Notes: a model not told the origin generated them from the letters alone. A DNA stretch of 64,000 bases from Streptomyces bacillaris (GCF_003268675.1 NZ_CP029378.1:6324001-6388000); one strand, 5' to 3'. Shown: positions 24,789 through 33,787, counted from the stretch's first letter. Program-made: numbers and translations.

Positions 24789-25751
24789 CTCGCCTCCGCC
24801 GACGCCAGCCTCGCCCAGATCCCGCAGAGCCACTTCGCGTACGTCAACGTCCTGCGGCAGCAGGGGAGTCCGGAGCAGCAGGCCTTCTTCTTCGCGGAGG
24901 TGCTGGCCGGCCGCCGCTTCGGCAACGCCCAGTCCGAGGCCGGGACCAGACACCTCCAGGACATCCGCACCCGGCTGGTGCGCGGCGAAGACGGCTCGTA
25001 CCTGCTGACCGGCGTGAAGAACTACTCCACCGGCGCCCTCTTCGCCGACTGGATCCCCGTCCTCGCCCGCGCCGACGACGACCTGCTCCATGTCGCGTAC
25101 GTCCCCGCCGACGCCCCCGGCCTCATCGTCACCGACGACTGGGACGGCATGGGCCAGCGCACGACCGCGAGCGGCACGGTCGAGCTGGCGGACGTCACGG
25201 TCCCGGCGGCCCACGTCGTCCCGCACCACCTCACCTTCACCGGCCCCCAACTCCACGGCGCCCTGGCCCAGTTGCTGCACACCGCCATCGGCGTCGGGAT
25301 CGCGGCGGGCGCGCTGGCCGAGGCGGTGGAATTCGTGAGGACGCGGAGCCGGTCCTGGTTCGAGAGCGGGTACGACACCGCCGCCGAGGACCCCCTCCTC
25401 ATCCAGCGCTTCGGTGAACTCGACCTCCGCCGCCGGGCCGCCGACGCCCTGCTCGCCACCGCCGCCCGGGCCGTGGACGCGGCACGCGCGGACCTCGACG
25501 ACGACAGCGCGGCCGAGGCGTCCATCGCGGTCGCGGCGGCGAAGGCGTACGCCGGGAGCGCGGCCCTGGAGATCGCGGACGCGCTCTTCGAGGTCTCCGG
25601 CACCCGGGCCGCGCTCGACAGCCTCAACCTTCACCGGCACGGGCGCGACGCCCGCACCCACACCCCGCACGACCCCGCGCGCTGGAAGATCCAGCACCTC
25701 GGGCGGTACGTCCTCAACGGCACCCGCCCGCCCCGCCACGGCCTGCTCTGA
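24780..25751 (+). pseudogene. 5'-truncated SfnB/DszC-like acyl-CoA dehydrogenase-fold oxidoreductase
   Basis: About 323 codons of an acyl-CoA-dehydrogenase-fold flavoprotein like those used in sulfone/sulfonate desulfurisation. The visible part runs from HDLLASADASLAQIPQSHFAYV through FFAEVLAGRRFGNAQSEAG and GVKNYSTGALFADWIPV to the helical C-terminal domain ending HGRDARTHTPHDPARWKIQHLG. Around 75-80 N-terminal residues and any start codon or promoter are missing; the frame continues into lysR-derived sequence. The next gene is ssuD-like, so this was a sulfur-acquisition operon. Confidence 0.8.
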
Positions 25752-25777
25752 CCTCCCACCCCCTGTTCGGAGAAACG

Positions 25778-26932
25778 ATGTCCCTGACCTTCCACTGGTT
25801 CCTGCCCACCAACGGCGACAGCCGCCATGTCGTCGGCGGCGGTCACGGAACCCCGGTCACGGCGGCGGGCGGCGACCGTCCGCCGACCGTCCGCTACCTC
25901 GCCCAGATCGCCCGCGCCGCCGAGGACGTCGGCTTCACCGGGGTGCTCACCCCCACCGGCGCCTGGTGCGAGGACGCCTGGCTCACCACCGCGATGGTCA
26001 GCCAGCACACCGAACGGCTGAAGTTCCTGGTCGCCTTCCGCCCCGGCTTCGTCTCCCCGACCCTGGCCGCCCAGATGGCCGCCACCTACCAGCGGCAGAC
26101 CGGCGGCCGACTGCTGCTCAACGTCGTCACCGGCGGCGAGAGCCAGGAGCAGCGCGCGTACGGCGACTTCCTGGACAAGGACGCCCGCTACGCCCGCACC
26201 GGCGAATTCCTGCAGATCGTCCGGCAGTTGTGGGACGGCAGGACCGTCGACCTGGACGGCGACCACCTGCGCGTCGAGCAGGCCCGGCTCACCCGGCTCC
26301 CCGACCCCGTGCCGGAGGTCTACTTCGGCGGCTCCTCCCCGGCCGCCGGTCAGGTCGCCGCCCGCCACGCGGACGTCTACCTCACCTGGGGCGAACCCCC
26401 GGCCCAGGTCGCGGAGAAGATCGCGTGGATAGGGAAGCTCGCCGCCGAGCAGGGCCGTACCCTGCGGTTCGGCATCCGGCTGCACGTGATCACCCGCGAC
26501 ACCTCCGAGGCGGCCTGGGCGGAGGCGGACCGGCTGCTCGCGGGGTTCGACCCGGAGACCGTACGCTCGGTCCAGGAGGGGCTGCGGCGCAGCGAGTCGG
26601 AGGGCCAGCGGCGGATGCTGGAGCTGCACGGCGGCGGCCGGGACGGGCTGGAGGTCAACCCCAACCTGTGGGCCGGTATCGGCCTCGTCCGGGGCGGCGC
26701 GGGCACGGCCCTGGTCGGCAGCCACGCGGAGGTCGCGGACCGGATCCGGGAGTACCACGCCCTGGGCATCGACGAGTTCGTGCTCTCCGGCTACCCGCAT
26801 CTGGAGGAGGCGTACTGGTTCGGGGAGGGCGTGCTGCCCCGGCTGGCGGAGGCGGGCCTCTGGACGCACCCGGCGGGCCCGGTCGGCCCGGCGCCCGCCA
26901 CGGAGATCCCGTTCGCGGGCGCGGCGCGGTAG
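25778..26932 (+). CDS. SsuD-like FMNH2-dependent alkanesulfonate monooxygenase
   Basis: A 384-residue LLM-class flavin monooxygenase that would cleave sulfite from alkanesulfonates. Family landmarks are FHWFLPTNGD at the start, GFTGVLTPTGAWCEDAW, AFRPGFVSPTLAAQM, LLLNVVTGGE and HVITRDTSEAAWAEA. The gene is full length with GGAGAAA 7 nt before ATG. It lies 27 nt after the truncated sfnB-like gene, and the inferred native promoter was removed by the deletion near 24780, so present expression is uncertain. The required flavin reductase is not in this window. Confidence 0.88.
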   Translation: MSLTFHWFLPTNGDSRHVVGGGHGTPVTAAGGDRPPTVRYLAQIARAAEDVGFTGVLTPTGAWCEDAWLTTAMVSQHTERLKFLVAFRPGFVSPTLAAQMAATYQRQTGGRLLLNVVTGGESQEQRAYGDFLDKDARYARTGEFLQIVRQLWDGRTVDLDGDHLRVEQARLTRLPDPVPEVYFGGSSPAAGQVAARHADVYLTWGEPPAQVAEKIAWIGKLAAEQGRTLRFGIRLHVITRDTSEAAWAEADRLLAGFDPETVRSVQEGLRRSESEGQRRMLELHGGGRDGLEVNPNLWAGIGLVRGGAGTALVGSHAEVADRIREYHALGIDEFVLSGYPHLEEAYWFGEGVLPRLAEAGLWTHPAGPVGPAPATEIPFAGAAR

Positions 26933-26940
26933 GCAGGGAT

Positions 26941-27079
26941 TCGGCGGGAGGCGGGAGGCGGGAGGTGGGCGCAGGCGGCGAGTGGCAGGAGCACGGGGCG
27001 CGGTGAACGGCCTCCCGGCTGCCGGGGCCAGCTGCCAGCGGTGTACCCGGCTGCCGGGGTCGGCTGCCAGCGGTGTACC
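26941..27079. repeat. Short tandem repeats after ssuD
   Basis: Two elements. GCGGGAG (7 bp) is repeated about three times near 26944-26964. Further on, two adjacent 32-bp units at 27016-27047 and 27048-27079 (each starting CGGCTGCCGGGG and ending GCGGTGTACC) differ at two positions. No gene is visible in the 158-nt gap between ssuD and the hydrolase end. Confidence 0.8.
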
Positions 27080-27090
27080 GGCCGTCGGCG

Positions 27091-28029
27091 CTAGCCGCCG
27101 GTTGGGACCACCAGCCGCCTTACCTCCTCCGCCAGTTCCGCCGCCGAGGTGGTCAGCACCATGTGGTCCGCCTCCGGCAGCACCATATGCCGTCCGTGCG
27201 GCGACTGACGGGCCCGGTACGCGTGCGAGACCGTGGCCCGTTCCCGTACGGCCTTCGGCATGCCGGGGGAGACCCGCCCCGCCGACACCACCGTCACCGG
27301 CAGCCCCGCCAGCCCCGGCGGGTTCTCCAGGAGGGCCCGCAGGTCGCCCGCCGCGTCCTCCAGCTCGCGGCCCCGGGTGCGGGTCATGGCGACCGTGAAC
27401 CCCTCGGCGCGCATGTCGGCGGCGGCGTCGGGCGGCAGGGCGGCGGTGAGCGGGCGGTAGGCGCGGCCCAGCAGCCCGAGCCGGGCCAGCCAGACCGTGG
27501 CCAGCTGGCCGACCCGCTCGGCCCGCCGCATCGCGGGCTGGAACAGCAGCTCGCACGCCTCGTCGGAGGGGTCCACGAGCACCAGCCCGGCCACCCGTGC
27601 GGGCCGGGCGGCGGCGGCCAGCCGCACCAGCGGCCCGCCCCAGCTGTGCCCGACCAGGACGTACGGGCCCTGACGGTCACCGTCGGGGCCGTCCAGGTGG
27701 TCCAGCAGATCGCCCAGGTCGTCGGCGAGGGCGTGCAGTCGGCGCGAGACCCCGGGCGGGGCGGCGGGGCTGCGGCCGAGACCGCTGCGGTCGTACACCA
27801 CCGTCGGCGCGACATCGGCCAGTGCGGCCTGGACCCCTGCCCAGTACGAGCGGCCCGCGGCGAGCCCGCCCTCGAAGACCACGGTGGGCACGGTCTCCGC
27901 ACCGGCAGGCCCCGGCAGCCGCTGGTAGTACAGCTCGCGCCCGTCGCGGGTGCGGGCCCGGCCCGCCTCGCCCTGGCTGTGGACCGGGGCGTCGGTGCCG
28001 GGCCCCGTACCGTGCTCCGCCGGACCCAT
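27091..28029 (-). CDS. Alpha/beta hydrolase
   Basis: A 312-residue hydrolase. The nucleophile elbow GHSWGG is near residue 128, TVVFEGGLAAGRSYW forms the oxyanion-hole region, and YDRSGLGRSP follows beta-4. The C-terminal HMVLPEADHMVLTT supplies the catalytic His. No signal peptide. ATG 28029 is preceded by a good GGAGG. An iron-box-like sequence lies 60 nt upstream, hinting at iron-controlled expression; siderophore ester hydrolysis would fit but is not shown. Confidence 0.88.
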   Translation of the reverse strand: MGPAEHGTGPGTDAPVHSQGEAGRARTRDGRELYYQRLPGPAGAETVPTVVFEGGLAAGRSYWAGVQAALADVAPTVVYDRSGLGRSPAAPPGVSRRLHALADDLGDLLDHLDGPDGDRQGPYVLVGHSWGGPLVRLAAAARPARVAGLVLVDPSDEACELLFQPAMRRAERVGQLATVWLARLGLLGRAYRPLTAALPPDAAADMRAEGFTVAMTRTRGRELEDAAGDLRALLENPPGLAGLPVTVVSAGRVSPGMPKAVRERATVSHAYRARQSPHGRHMVLPEADHMVLTTSAAELAEEVRRLVVPTGG

Positions 28030-28088
28030 CCCCGTACCTCCCGCACGCGTCCGTGCGTTGGCGCCCCGGGACCGTCCGGGGCGCCAAG

Positions 28089-28107
28089 TAAGGCAAGGGT
28101 AACCTAA
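28089..28107 (-). promoter_or_regulatory. Iron-box-like site upstream of the alpha/beta hydrolase
   Basis: TAAGGCAAGGGTAACCTAA matches the 19-bp actinobacterial iron box (TTAGGTTAGGCTAACCTAA, bound by DmdR1/IdeR) at 15 of 19 positions by eye, with a perfect right half-site TAACCTAA. It ends 60 nt upstream of the hydrolase start, where a repressor would act. Confidence 0.55.
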
Positions 28108-28118
28108 GTTGCGCGCCG

Positions 28119-28182
28119 GAGTGTGCCGTTCAGGTTCCGGAGTGTCCCGCTCGGGTTCCGGGGTGCCCTGCTCGGGTTTCCG
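28119..28182. repeat. Degenerate ~21-bp tandem repeats downstream of PBP gene
   Basis: Units at 28119-28139, 28140-28160 and 28161-28182 share the pattern G(A/G)GTG(T)CC(C)GCTCGGGTTCCG, with a partial fourth unit reaching the penicillin-binding protein's stop codon at 28193. Same kind of array as at 20144 and 34654. Confidence 0.75.
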
Positions 28183-28192
28183 TGCGTCCCGC

Positions 28193-29644
28193 TCACCGCT
28201 CCAGCGCCGCCTTCATCATCTTCTGGGCGATCGGCGCCGCCAGCCCGTTGCCGCTGACCTCGGAGCGCGCCGAGCCGGAGTCCTCGACGATCACCGCGAC
28301 GGCGACCTCCTTGCCGCTGCTGTCGTCCTTCGCGTACGAGGTGAACCAGGCGTACGGGGTGTTGCTGTTGTCCACGCCGTTCTGCGCGGTCCCGGTCTTT
28401 CCGCCGACCTCGGCCCCGGCGATCTTCGCGTTGGTGCCGGTGCCCTTCTCGACGACGGTCACCATCGCGCTGCGCAGCTGCTCGGCGGTGGACTCCTTCA
28501 CCACCCGCTCGGTCTTCCCGCCGTCGGTCTCCTCCAGCGTCGAACCGTCGCCGTCCGCCACCGACGAGACCATGTGCGGCGCGGCCAGCTCACCGCCGTT
28601 GGCGAGGGCCGCGGTGACCATCGCCATCTGCAGCGGGGTCGCGGTGACCTCGAACTGGCCGATGCCGGTCAGCGCCGTCTGCGCCTTGTCCATGCCGGTC
28701 GGGTAGACGCTCTTGGCCGCCCGCACCGGGACGTCCAGCTTCTCGGTGTCGAACCCGAACGCGTCCGCCATCTCCTTGACCTTGTCCTGGCCGAGATCGG
28801 CCGCCGCCTTGGCGAAGACGTTGTTGCAGGAGTACTGGAGGGCGGTGCGCAGGGTGGCGTTCTCGCAGGGGGCGGAGGCGTTCTCGTTGCGCAGGATCGT
28901 CCGGGTGCCGGGGAGGGTGTACGGGTCGGGGCTGTCGGTGGCCTCGTCGACCGAGCCGTACAGCCCGTTCTCCAGCGCGGCCGCCGCGACCACCAGCTTG
29001 AACGTGGAGCCCGGTGCCAGCGGCTGCCGCAGCGCCCGGTTGACCAGTGGCTTGTCCTCGTCGGCCAGCAGCTTCTTCCAGGTGTCGCCGTCGTCCGTAC
29101 CGCTGATGGTGGAGGGATCGTACGAAGGGGTGGAGACCATGCCCAGGATGCGGCCGGTCTTCGGGTCGATGGCCACCGCCGCGCCCTTGTCGCCGCCGAG
29201 CGCCTCGTACGCCGCCTTCTGGACGTCCGGGTCGATGGTGGTCAGGACGTTGCCCGGGGCGGCCTGCTTGCCGGTGATCAGGTCGGCCGGGTTCTTCAGG
29301 CGGTCGTCCGTGCCGTCCAGGACATGGCTGTAGATGCCCTCCAGCTGGGTCGCCCCGTACGCCTGCGAGCTGTACCCCGTGACGGCCGCGTACAGCTCGC
29401 CCTGGGGGTAGGTCCTCTTGTACCGGAGGTCGCCGCCACTGGTCCCCTTCGATCCGGTGACCGGCGAACCGGCCACGATGATGTCCCCGAGCGGCTGCGC
29501 GTACTGCGCGATGATGTTCCGCCGGTTGTGCTCGTCGTCTGCGAGCGCCTTGGCCTGGTAGCCCTGCACCCACGTCGCCCGCACCAGCAGGGCGAGCACC
29601 GCGAGCAGGCAGCAGACCGAAGCGCGCCTGATTGTCTTGTTCAT
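28193..29644 (-). CDS. Penicillin-binding protein, transpeptidase (PbpA-like class B)
   Basis: A 483-residue peptidoglycan transpeptidase with one N-terminal membrane helix (residues ~8-28). All penicilloyl-serine motifs are intact: S213-T-F-K, S272-C-N and K416-T-G. The N-terminal region (RNIIAQYAQPLGDIIVAG, YAAVTGYSSQAYGATQLEG) matches the PbpA group of actinobacteria, which is shorter than FtsI. It is not in a division operon here, and Streptomyces usually carry several such paralogs. Confidence 0.92.
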   Translation of the reverse strand: MNKTIRRASVCCLLAVLALLVRATWVQGYQAKALADDEHNRRNIIAQYAQPLGDIIVAGSPVTGSKGTSGGDLRYKRTYPQGELYAAVTGYSSQAYGATQLEGIYSHVLDGTDDRLKNPADLITGKQAAPGNVLTTIDPDVQKAAYEALGGDKGAAVAIDPKTGRILGMVSTPSYDPSTISGTDDGDTWKKLLADEDKPLVNRALRQPLAPGSTFKLVVAAAALENGLYGSVDEATDSPDPYTLPGTRTILRNENASAPCENATLRTALQYSCNNVFAKAAADLGQDKVKEMADAFGFDTEKLDVPVRAAKSVYPTGMDKAQTALTGIGQFEVTATPLQMAMVTAALANGGELAAPHMVSSVADGDGSTLEETDGGKTERVVKESTAEQLRSAMVTVVEKGTGTNAKIAGAEVGGKTGTAQNGVDNSNTPYAWFTSYAKDDSSGKEVAVAVIVEDSGSARSEVSGNGLAAPIAQKMMKAALER

Positions 29645-29740
29645 CCCGCTGGAGGACGAGCGGGGCCGTTCCGCCCGTTCCCGCTTGTGCCGCTTCTCAC
29701 CGATTTCTCACCCGGCGTACGGAGGCGCCGCCGACGGGAC

Positions 29741-30511
29741 TCAGAGCCTGCGCGTCGCCAGGGTCAGCCGGTCGCGGGCGTCGAGCAGGGCGTCCTTGAC
29801 CGTCTGCTCATGGCCGGGGGTGAGCCGGGCGACCGGCACCGAGCAGCTGACCGCGTCACGGGCCGGGGTCCGGTACGGGATGGCCACGCCGAAGCAGCGC
29901 AGGCCGAGGGTGTTCTCCTCGCGGTCCACCGCGTACCCCTGCTCACGGACCAGGCGCAGCTCCTCGATGAGCCGCTCGCGGTCGGTGACGGTGTGCTCGG
30001 TCAGTGCGGGCAGCGTCTCGGGGAGCAGCTTGCGGACCTGCTCGTCGGTGTGGGTGGCCAGCAGCGCCTTGCCGAGCGCGGTGGAGTGGGCGGGGAGCCG
30101 GCGGCCGACCCGGGTGAAGGGGCGCAGATAGTGCTGGGACTGGCGGGTGGCGAGGTAGACCACGTTCGTGCCGTCGAGCCGGGCCAGGTGGATGGTCTCC
30201 GTGGTGTCGTCGGCCAGCCGGTCCAGGGTGGGGCGGGCGGCGGCCACCACCTCGTCGCCGTCGATGTAGGAGGTGCCCACCAGCAGGGCGCGCACCCCGA
30301 TCCCGTACCGCGTGCCCGTGGCGTCCGTCTCCACCCAGCCCAGCTCGACCAGGGTCCGCAGCAGCATGTAGAGGCTGGACTTGGGGTAGCCCACGGCCTC
30401 CTGGACGGTGGCGAGCGAGTGCATCCCGGGGCGCCCCGCGAAGTACTCCAGCAACTCCACCGTGCGTACCGCGGACTTGACCGGTGCACCACCGGACTCG
30501 GCGACCGACAT
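29741..30511 (-). CDS. IclR-family transcriptional regulator
   Basis: A 256-residue regulator. The N-terminal winged helix (SLATVQEAVGYPKSSLYMLLRTL) is followed by the IclR effector domain with VYLATRQSQHYLRPFTRVGRRLPAHSTALGKALL and the C-terminal GLRCFGVAIPYR...AVSCSVPVARL, where ligand-site residues lie. ATG 30511 starts MSVAESGG. It is divergent from the aldehyde dehydrogenase gene, and the shared intergenic region contains a CGTTC-N8-GAACG palindrome. Confidence 0.92.
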   Translation of the reverse strand: MSVAESGGAPVKSAVRTVELLEYFAGRPGMHSLATVQEAVGYPKSSLYMLLRTLVELGWVETDATGTRYGIGVRALLVGTSYIDGDEVVAAARPTLDRLADDTTETIHLARLDGTNVVYLATRQSQHYLRPFTRVGRRLPAHSTALGKALLATHTDEQVRKLLPETLPALTEHTVTDRERLIEELRLVREQGYAVDREENTLGLRCFGVAIPYRTPARDAVSCSVPVARLTPGHEQTVKDALLDARDRLTLATRRL

Positions 30512-30600
30512 CGCCCCACGCTCCTTCTTCGGCTTCTGCGGCCATTGCCAACACGGAAGGCCCGGAAATAGAGTCCGAGGACATTCACGATCAGGAACTC

Positions 30601-30618
30601 CGTTCAGAATAACGAACG
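30601..30618. promoter_or_regulatory. Candidate IclR operator CGTTC-N8-GAACG
   Basis: Perfect 5-bp arms (30601-30605, 30614-30618) in the 144-bp region between the divergent IclR and dehydrogenase genes. The AT-rich centre AGAATAAC includes CAGAAT, a possible -10 of the dehydrogenase promoter. Size and placement suit an IclR-family dimer site. Confidence 0.5.
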
Positions 30619-30655
30619 TTTCCGGCCGGTGTTCCAGGACCCGAGGGGAACCACG

Positions 30656-32176
30656 GTGAGCGCAGCACCAGTCTGGAGCGTCGACCCCCGCAGCGGGAAC
30701 CCGCGTGAACAGGTCGCGGTGGAGGCCACCGCCGAGGAGGTCGACCGGGCGGTCCGGGCGGCCCACTCCGTACGGGACGCCCTGGCCGACCGCACGGCAC
30801 GCGTCGCGTTCCTGCGTACGGCGGCGGAGCTGCTGGAGGAGTCCGGCGCACACATCATCGAGGCCGCCGACGCGGAGACCGCCCTCGGCCCGGCCCGTCT
30901 CACCGGGGAACTCGCGCGCACGGCAGCCCAGTTGCGGGCCTTCGCGGAGGTCGTGGAGGAGGGCGGGCACCTCGACATCCGCATCGACCACGAGGACGGC
31001 TCCCGCACCCCGCCCTGGCCCGACCTGCGCCGCTGGAAGATCCCGCTCGGGGTCGTCGCCGTCTACGCGGCGAGCAACTTCCCGCTCGCCTTCTCCGTCC
31101 CCGGCGGCGACACCGCCAGCGCGCTGGCCGCGGGCTGCCCGGTCGTGATCAAGGCCCACCCCGGCCACCCCGCCACCTCCGAACTCTGCGCCTCGGTCCT
31201 CCGCCGCGCCGCCGCCCGCACCGGGCTGCCCGAGGACGTGGTGACCCTGGTCCACGGGTTCGACGCGGGCGTCGGGCTGATCCGCCACCCGCTGGTGAGC
31301 GCGGCGGGGTTCACCGGCTCGGTGCGCGGCGGCCGCGCCCTGTTCGACGCGGCGGCCGCCCGGCCCGTCCCGATCCCCTTCCACGGCGAACTCGGCTCGC
31401 TCAACCCGGTCGTGGTCACCGAGGCGGCCGCCGCCGAGCGGGCGGCGGAGATCGGCGCGGGGCTCGGCGCCTCCATGACCCTGGGCACCGGCCAGTTCTG
31501 CACGAAGCCGGGGTTCGTCCTCGCCCCGGCGGGCGGTGCGGGCGACCGGCTGGTCAAGGCCCTCACCGAGACGGTCAGCTCCACCGGCTCCGGCGTGATG
31601 CTGGACCACCGGATGCGGGACGCGTTCCTCGCGGGCGTACGGGAGAGGGCCGGGCTCCCCGGCGTCGAGGCGCCCGTCACCCCCGGCGCGGCAGGTGAGC
31701 ACACGGTCTCGGCCGGGTTCCTCACGGTGCCCGCCGACCGCCTGACCGCCGACGGCCCGCACGACGCGCTCCTGGAGGAGTGCTTCGGCCCGGTCACCGT
31801 GATCGCCCGGTACGCCACCCGGGACGAGGTCGCCGCCGTGCTCGCCCGGCTCCCCGGCAACCTCACCGCCACCCTCCAGACCGCGACGGAGGGCGAGGAC
31901 CCAGGGGCGGCCGGGCTGCTGGCCGCCCTCACCCCGCTCGCCGGGCGCATCCTGGTCAACGGCTGGCCCACCGGGGTCGCCGTCGCCCCCGCCCAGCACC
32001 ACGGCGGCCCGTACCCGGCCACCACCTCGCCCACCACCTCGGTCGGCGCGACGGCGATCGAGCGCTGGCTGCGCCCGGTGACGTACCAGAACACCCCCGA
32101 CGCACTCCTCCCGCCGGAGCTGCGCGAGGCCAACCCGCTGGCTCTGCCCCGGCTGGTCGACGGCCGCCGGGCCTGA
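30656..32176 (+). CDS. NADP-dependent alpha-ketoglutarate semialdehyde dehydrogenase (ALDH superfamily)
   Basis: A 506-residue aldehyde dehydrogenase of the KGSADH type, which oxidises 2,5-dioxopentanoate from sugar-acid or hydroxyproline catabolism. Catalytic Cys282 lies in LGTGQFCTKPG and general base Glu245 in FHGELGSLNP; cofactor motifs YAASNFPLAFSVPGGDTASALAAGCPV are clear. GTG 30656 is chosen because AGGGGAA is 7 nt upstream. Divergence from an IclR gene suggests substrate-induced expression. The upstream pathway genes are not in the window. Confidence 0.87.
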   Translation: MSAAPVWSVDPRSGNPREQVAVEATAEEVDRAVRAAHSVRDALADRTARVAFLRTAAELLEESGAHIIEAADAETALGPARLTGELARTAAQLRAFAEVVEEGGHLDIRIDHEDGSRTPPWPDLRRWKIPLGVVAVYAASNFPLAFSVPGGDTASALAAGCPVVIKAHPGHPATSELCASVLRRAAARTGLPEDVVTLVHGFDAGVGLIRHPLVSAAGFTGSVRGGRALFDAAAARPVPIPFHGELGSLNPVVVTEAAAAERAAEIGAGLGASMTLGTGQFCTKPGFVLAPAGGAGDRLVKALTETVSSTGSGVMLDHRMRDAFLAGVRERAGLPGVEAPVTPGAAGEHTVSAGFLTVPADRLTADGPHDALLEECFGPVTVIARYATRDEVAAVLARLPGNLTATLQTATEGEDPGAAGLLAALTPLAGRILVNGWPTGVAVAPAQHHGGPYPATTSPTTSVGATAIERWLRPVTYQNTPDALLPPELREANPLALPRLVDGRRA

Positions 32177-32227
32177 TCCCGGGCTGAACACGGCCCGGAG
32201 CACGCGGAGAGAACGGGGGGTCGGCGG

Positions 32228-33787
32228 GTGCCGGCGAGACGGAGATTCGACCAGCGGGCGACAGCCGTGGTGGAGCTGCTGGGAACGACGACGGAGTGCG
32301 ACGACTTCGAGCAGGCGCTGGAGGAGAGAGGGTGGCCGGTTCTCCAGAAGGAGGGCGGCCCCGCCACGGCGATGACCGCACGGACGACCCGGTATCTGCT
32401 GGAGTGCCGGTTCCCCGGCAGCCGGACCAACGCCCGGCGCGGAGCGCGGGAGCGCATCGAGGTGGTGGGGGACGAGCTGCAGCTCGATCTCAACGTGGAG
32501 GTCACCGACCTGGTGGTCAGGGACCCCGAGGAGCGACCTGCCTGGTTCGCCTACGAGCGTCCGGCGGCCGACGATCCTCCGGCCGGCCCTCCGACGCGCC
32601 GGGCGCGGTGGCGGAGGCGGGTCCGGCGGTGGTGCGCGGAGCGGCTCGCGCCCTACCGCACGGGACGCCATATCTCCGCGTTGAACCGCACGCGCGCCCA
32701 GGAACTCGCCACGCGCACGCTGCCGGGCACGGCCACGCCCTCGCCGCGCGTCACGGTCCGCCGGCCCATCGGGACCCCGGACCCGGAACCCGGGGCCGTG
32801 ACCGGGCGCAGGCGGGGAGCGGACCGCGAGATCTTCCGGCTCTGCCACGCCGCGGCGGTCCTCTTGGTCACGTCGTCGCTGATCGCCCGTCTCTGGCCGC
32901 AGGGCTACGCCGCGTGGTGGGTGCTGGGCCTGGTGGCGGTGACGACTCTGGGGCTGGCCGCCCACTGGCTGATCAGGTTCATGCCCGGCAAGCCCGGGGC
33001 CGCCCTGGGAGCGGCCCTGGGGCTCGGCGTGTTCACCGCCGCGATCGGGACCATGATCGAGGCCTCCGGGGGGTCCGGCGGGCCCTCGGGGGCCCTGGGT
33101 CTCGTCTTCGTCGCCGCCGGCTATGTGGTCTTCACGGGGATCCGCCTGCTGGTACGCCAGTGGAGCTGGCGCATCGTCGCCCCCTGGCTGCTTCCCGCGC
33201 TGCTGCCGCTCGTCCTGGGCTTCTTCCCCTCCCTGGGCCTGGGACTCCACGCGCTCTACCTCGATGCTTTCGGCCTGAACCTGGAGGACGTGGAGATCCC
33301 GAGGCTCTGGCAGCTCATCGCGACGGTCAGGCTGGGGCTCGCGGTCAACCTCTGGCTCATCGCCCTGGCCGGGTTCGGGTATCTGCAGCATCTCCACTGG
33401 TGCGTACGCGACCGATGGCCCGCCTACACCCTGCTGGGCTTCTTCGCCCTGTTCCTGCTGTGGACCGGCGGCTGGGGCCTCGGGCTCGAAACAGCCGCTC
33501 GCGCCGGGAACGACGCGGTGAGGGCGGCGGCATCACGGCAGGCCGTGGACGCCTACTACGGCATCGGCCCGCAGTGGGTGTGCGTGCGCCCCGTCGGCCC
33601 GGCGGACGGCATCCATGCCGACGGAGGGGAGTTCCGCCCGGCCCGCCCGTATCTGAGGATCGGTGACGCGTCGGGGACCGTGGTGCTCTGGGACCCCGCC
33701 GAGAAGGGCGCGCTCAAGCTGCCCATGGACAAGCTCCGTATCGTCCCGGTGGACAAGCCCCCGAAGAGTTGCGCACCCTCGTCGTGA
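32228..33787 (+). CDS. Unrecognised membrane protein, 519 aa
   Basis: No family recognised. Residues 1-205 are predicted soluble and Arg-rich (TAVVELLGTTTECDDFEQALEE near the start). About seven hydrophobic segments span residues ~208-435. The C-terminal ~85 residues are probably external (YGIGPQWVCVRPVGP, then GTVVLWDPAEKGALKLPMDKLRIVPVDKPP) and may form a beta-rich domain. GTG 32228 is preceded by GGGGGG. Its codon use is like its neighbours. It may be a lone gene between the dehydrogenase and the DsbA-like gene. Confidence 0.75.
   Translation: MPARRRFDQRATAVVELLGTTTECDDFEQALEERGWPVLQKEGGPATAMTARTTRYLLECRFPGSRTNARRGARERIEVVGDELQLDLNVEVTDLVVRDPEERPAWFAYERPAADDPPAGPPTRRARWRRRVRRWCAERLAPYRTGRHISALNRTRAQELATRTLPGTATPSPRVTVRRPIGTPDPEPGAVTGRRRGADREIFRLCHAAAVLLVTSSLIARLWPQGYAAWWVLGLVAVTTLGLAAHWLIRFMPGKPGAALGAALGLGVFTAAIGTMIEASGGSGGPSGALGLVFVAAGYVVFTGIRLLVRQWSWRIVAPWLLPALLPLVLGFFPSLGLGLHALYLDAFGLNLEDVEIPRLWQLIATVRLGLAVNLWLIALAGFGYLQHLHWCVRDRWPAYTLLGFFALFLLWTGGWGLGLETAARAGNDAVRAAASRQAVDAYYGIGPQWVCVRPVGPADGIHADGGEFRPARPYLRIGDASGTVVLWDPAEKGALKLPMDKLRIVPVDKPPKSCAPSS

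Noticed and set aside
29741..33397. A 1218-codon open frame on the minus strand
   Set aside because: Only its last 256 codons (IclR) look like protein. The rest is antisense to the aldehyde dehydrogenase and the membrane protein and is Arg/Gly/Ala-rich high-GC shadow sequence.
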